The position numbers and the translations under genes are program-made. 64,000 bases of DNA, taken from assembly GCF_004345675.1 (NCBI RefSeq), contig NZ_SLWU01000004.1, forward strand, positions 62,001-126,000, read 5' to 3'. Positions 62,866-64,000 of the stretch are shown in pieces; the stretch's first letter is position 1, and each line of letters begins with the position of its first letter. Below the pieces are notes generated by a model. It was not told the DNA's origin. It ran no database searches and saw only the letters and a list, made by a program, of their open reading frames with translations. This stretch comes from Caldanaerobacter subterraneus. Lineage in GTDB: Bacteria > Bacillota > Thermoanaerobacteria > Thermoanaerobacterales > Thermoanaerobacteraceae.

Positions 62866-64000
62866 ATGAATAAAATTGTTATTGACAGGAACAAAGAGAC
62901 ACCAATATACCTTCAGCTTTACTCTCAGCTCAAAAGGTTTATAGAAAATGGGAGCTTGCCACCAGGGTATAAGCTTCCAACAATAAGGAGTATGGCAAAA
63001 GAGTTGGGAGTCAATATTATAACTGTGGTCAATGCTTACAGGCTTTTAGAAGAAAACGGATATGTGTACACCAGAGTGGGAAGTGGAACTTACGTCTGTG
63101 AGGGCATTCAGAGGGATAGAGATTTGATAGAAGATATTGAACTTTCTGAGCACAGAGAGATACCTGTCAAAAAGGGGACTATAAATTTTGCCTCTTCATC
63201 CTTAAATCCAGAACTTTTCCTTGTGGATGAGTTTGCAGAGCTTATAAACAGAGTATTAAAAAGGGATAGAGGGTATGCTTTTGAGTATCAGGACAGCAGG
63301 GGATATAAGCCTTTGAGAGAGTCTATCCTCAAGTTTGTGAGGCTTTATGGAATAGAAACGGGAGTTGAAAACATTCAGGTCATCTCAGGAGGCCAGCAGG
63401 GGATAGACGTTGTGTCAAAAGCTTTGATCAATTTCGGTGACACAATAGTCGTAGAAAGACCCACATATTCATGGGCTTTAGCCTCTTTTCAATCGAGAGG
63501 AGCAGATATTCTAGAGGTAAATTTAAATAAAGACGGAATTGACATAGAGGATCTGGAAGATAAATTGAAGAAATTTAAGCCTAAGTTCATATACGTGATG
63601 CCGAATTTTCACAATCCCACAGGTATTTTATATAGCGATGAGAAAAAAGAAAAACTTGTAGGGCTGGCGGAGAAGTATGAAACTTACCTTTTAGAAGATG
63701 ACTTTGCAATTGAATTATCTTTTACAGAAACAGATGTATTCCCTCTCAAAGCTTTTGATAAGTACGACAGGGTGATATACCTAAAAAGCTTTTCTAAGGT
63801 TCACATGCCGGGATTGCGTCTTGGATTTATCATAGCCCCGGAAAAACTTGTGAGCAGTTTTCTCAAGGCAAAATATGTTACAGACCTCACTACTTCTGGG
63901 CTGATGCAGAGGGCTTTCGATTTATATTTGAGGGAAAACATCTGGAAGAAACACATTGAGGAAGTGAAAGGCGTAATGAGAGAAAGGTTTGAAAAGATGA
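62866..64000 (+). CDS. MocR-type GntR regulator with aminotransferase domain, 3' end outside window
   Basis: The first 378 codons of a gene with no stop before the window edge. The N-terminal GntR winged helix (YSQLKRFIENGSLPPGYKLP; LGVNIITVVNAYRLLEENGY) is followed by a fold-type I aminotransferase domain (YQDSRGYKPLRESILKF; VISGGQQGIDVVSKALI; MPNFHNPTGILYS). The PLP Lys is in YLKSFSKVHMPGLRLGF near residue 308. Such proteins sense PLP or amino acids; PdxR is one example. pdxST lies 17 kb away, so a B6 link is not shown. A palindrome overlaps its promoter. GAGGGG precedes the ATG. Confidence 0.9.
   Translation, partial: MNKIVIDRNKETPIYLQLYSQLKRFIENGSLPPGYKLPTIRSMAKELGVNIITVVNAYRLLEENGYVYTRVGSGTYVCEGIQRDRDLIEDIELSEHREIPVKKGTINFASSSLNPELFLVDEFAELINRVLKRDRGYAFEYQDSRGYKPLRESILKFVRLYGIETGVENIQVISGGQQGIDVVSKALINFGDTIVVERPTYSWALASFQSRGADILEVNLNKDGIDIEDLEDKLKKFKPKFIYVMPNFHNPTGILYSDEKKEKLVGLAEKYETYLLEDDFAIELSFTETDVFPLKAFDKYDRVIYLKSFSKVHMPGLRLGFIIAPEKLVSSFLKAKYVTDLTTSGLMQRAFDLYLRENIWKKHIEEVKGVMRERFEKM

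Noticed and set aside
1-64000. CRISPR array or prophage
   Set aside because: No regularly spaced repeats, cas genes, integrase or phage structural genes were seen.

Overview
The window reads as a chromosomal stretch of a low-GC, thermophilic, spore-forming Clostridia member, most likely Thermoanaerobacter or Caldanaerobacter. The evidence is an alpha/beta-type small acid-soluble spore protein gene, a SleB-like cortex hydrolase, two family GH65 disaccharide phosphorylases in an arrangement I associate with Thermoanaerobacter brockii, and a tandem guanine-PRPP riboswitch of the kind described from Thermoanaerobacter. No prophage, plasmid origin or CRISPR array was seen. The mobile DNA present is all decayed.

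Layout. 1-4.7 kb: 3' end of valS, an acetyltransferase, folC, two small genes and tRNA-Pro(CGG). 4.7-6.4 kb: a decay zone with a TPR-gene fragment, an IS21-family remnant and an ABC permease fragment. 6.5-12 kb: two ABC-2-type transporters, a membrane-anchored protein and a YncE-like beta-propeller. 12-13.7 kb: a DUF4364 regulator, the spore protein and an Fe-S protein. 13.7-27.6 kb: the sugar island, with two LacI regulators, two GH65 phosphorylases, two CUT1 transporters without an ATPase, and one beta-phosphoglucomutase. The phosphorylases would cleave imported alpha-glucobioses to beta-glucose-1-phosphate, which the mutase converts to glucose-6-phosphate. 27.8-34.1 kb: riboswitch-controlled purine permease followed by purS-purQ-purL-purF. 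34.1-36.3 kb: an internally deleted aspartase gene, hydF and an IS256 relic, sitting where the rest of a pur operon might be expected. 36.8-45.9 kb: carAB, asnB, an IS256 remnant and pdxST. 46-51.9 kb: a secreted subtilase, a truncated LevR-type AAA+ regulator, the LysM cortex hydrolase, a Mur-ligase-like fragment protein and a two-OB-fold SSB relative. 51.9-55.3 kb: the minus-strand lysine/diaminopimelate operon asd-dapA-dapB-dapH. 55.4-59.8 kb: a lipoprotein and a heterodimeric ABC exporter. 59.8-64 kb: glnA behind a terminator-like leader, iadA, an unassigned structured GC-rich element, and the 5' part of a MocR-type regulator that runs off the window.

The best regulatory story is the riboswitch pair. 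The last five bases of the guanine aptamer's closing helix are also the first five of the PRPP aptamer's closing helix, so one strand is contested by two ligands above a single terminator. The most plausible undescribed material is the 6.5-12 kb double ABC locus with its anchored protein and beta-propeller, the pseudoknot-capable element at 62.7 kb, and the glnA leader. The pattern of hairpins on both sides of each sugar-binding-protein gene also deserves attention.
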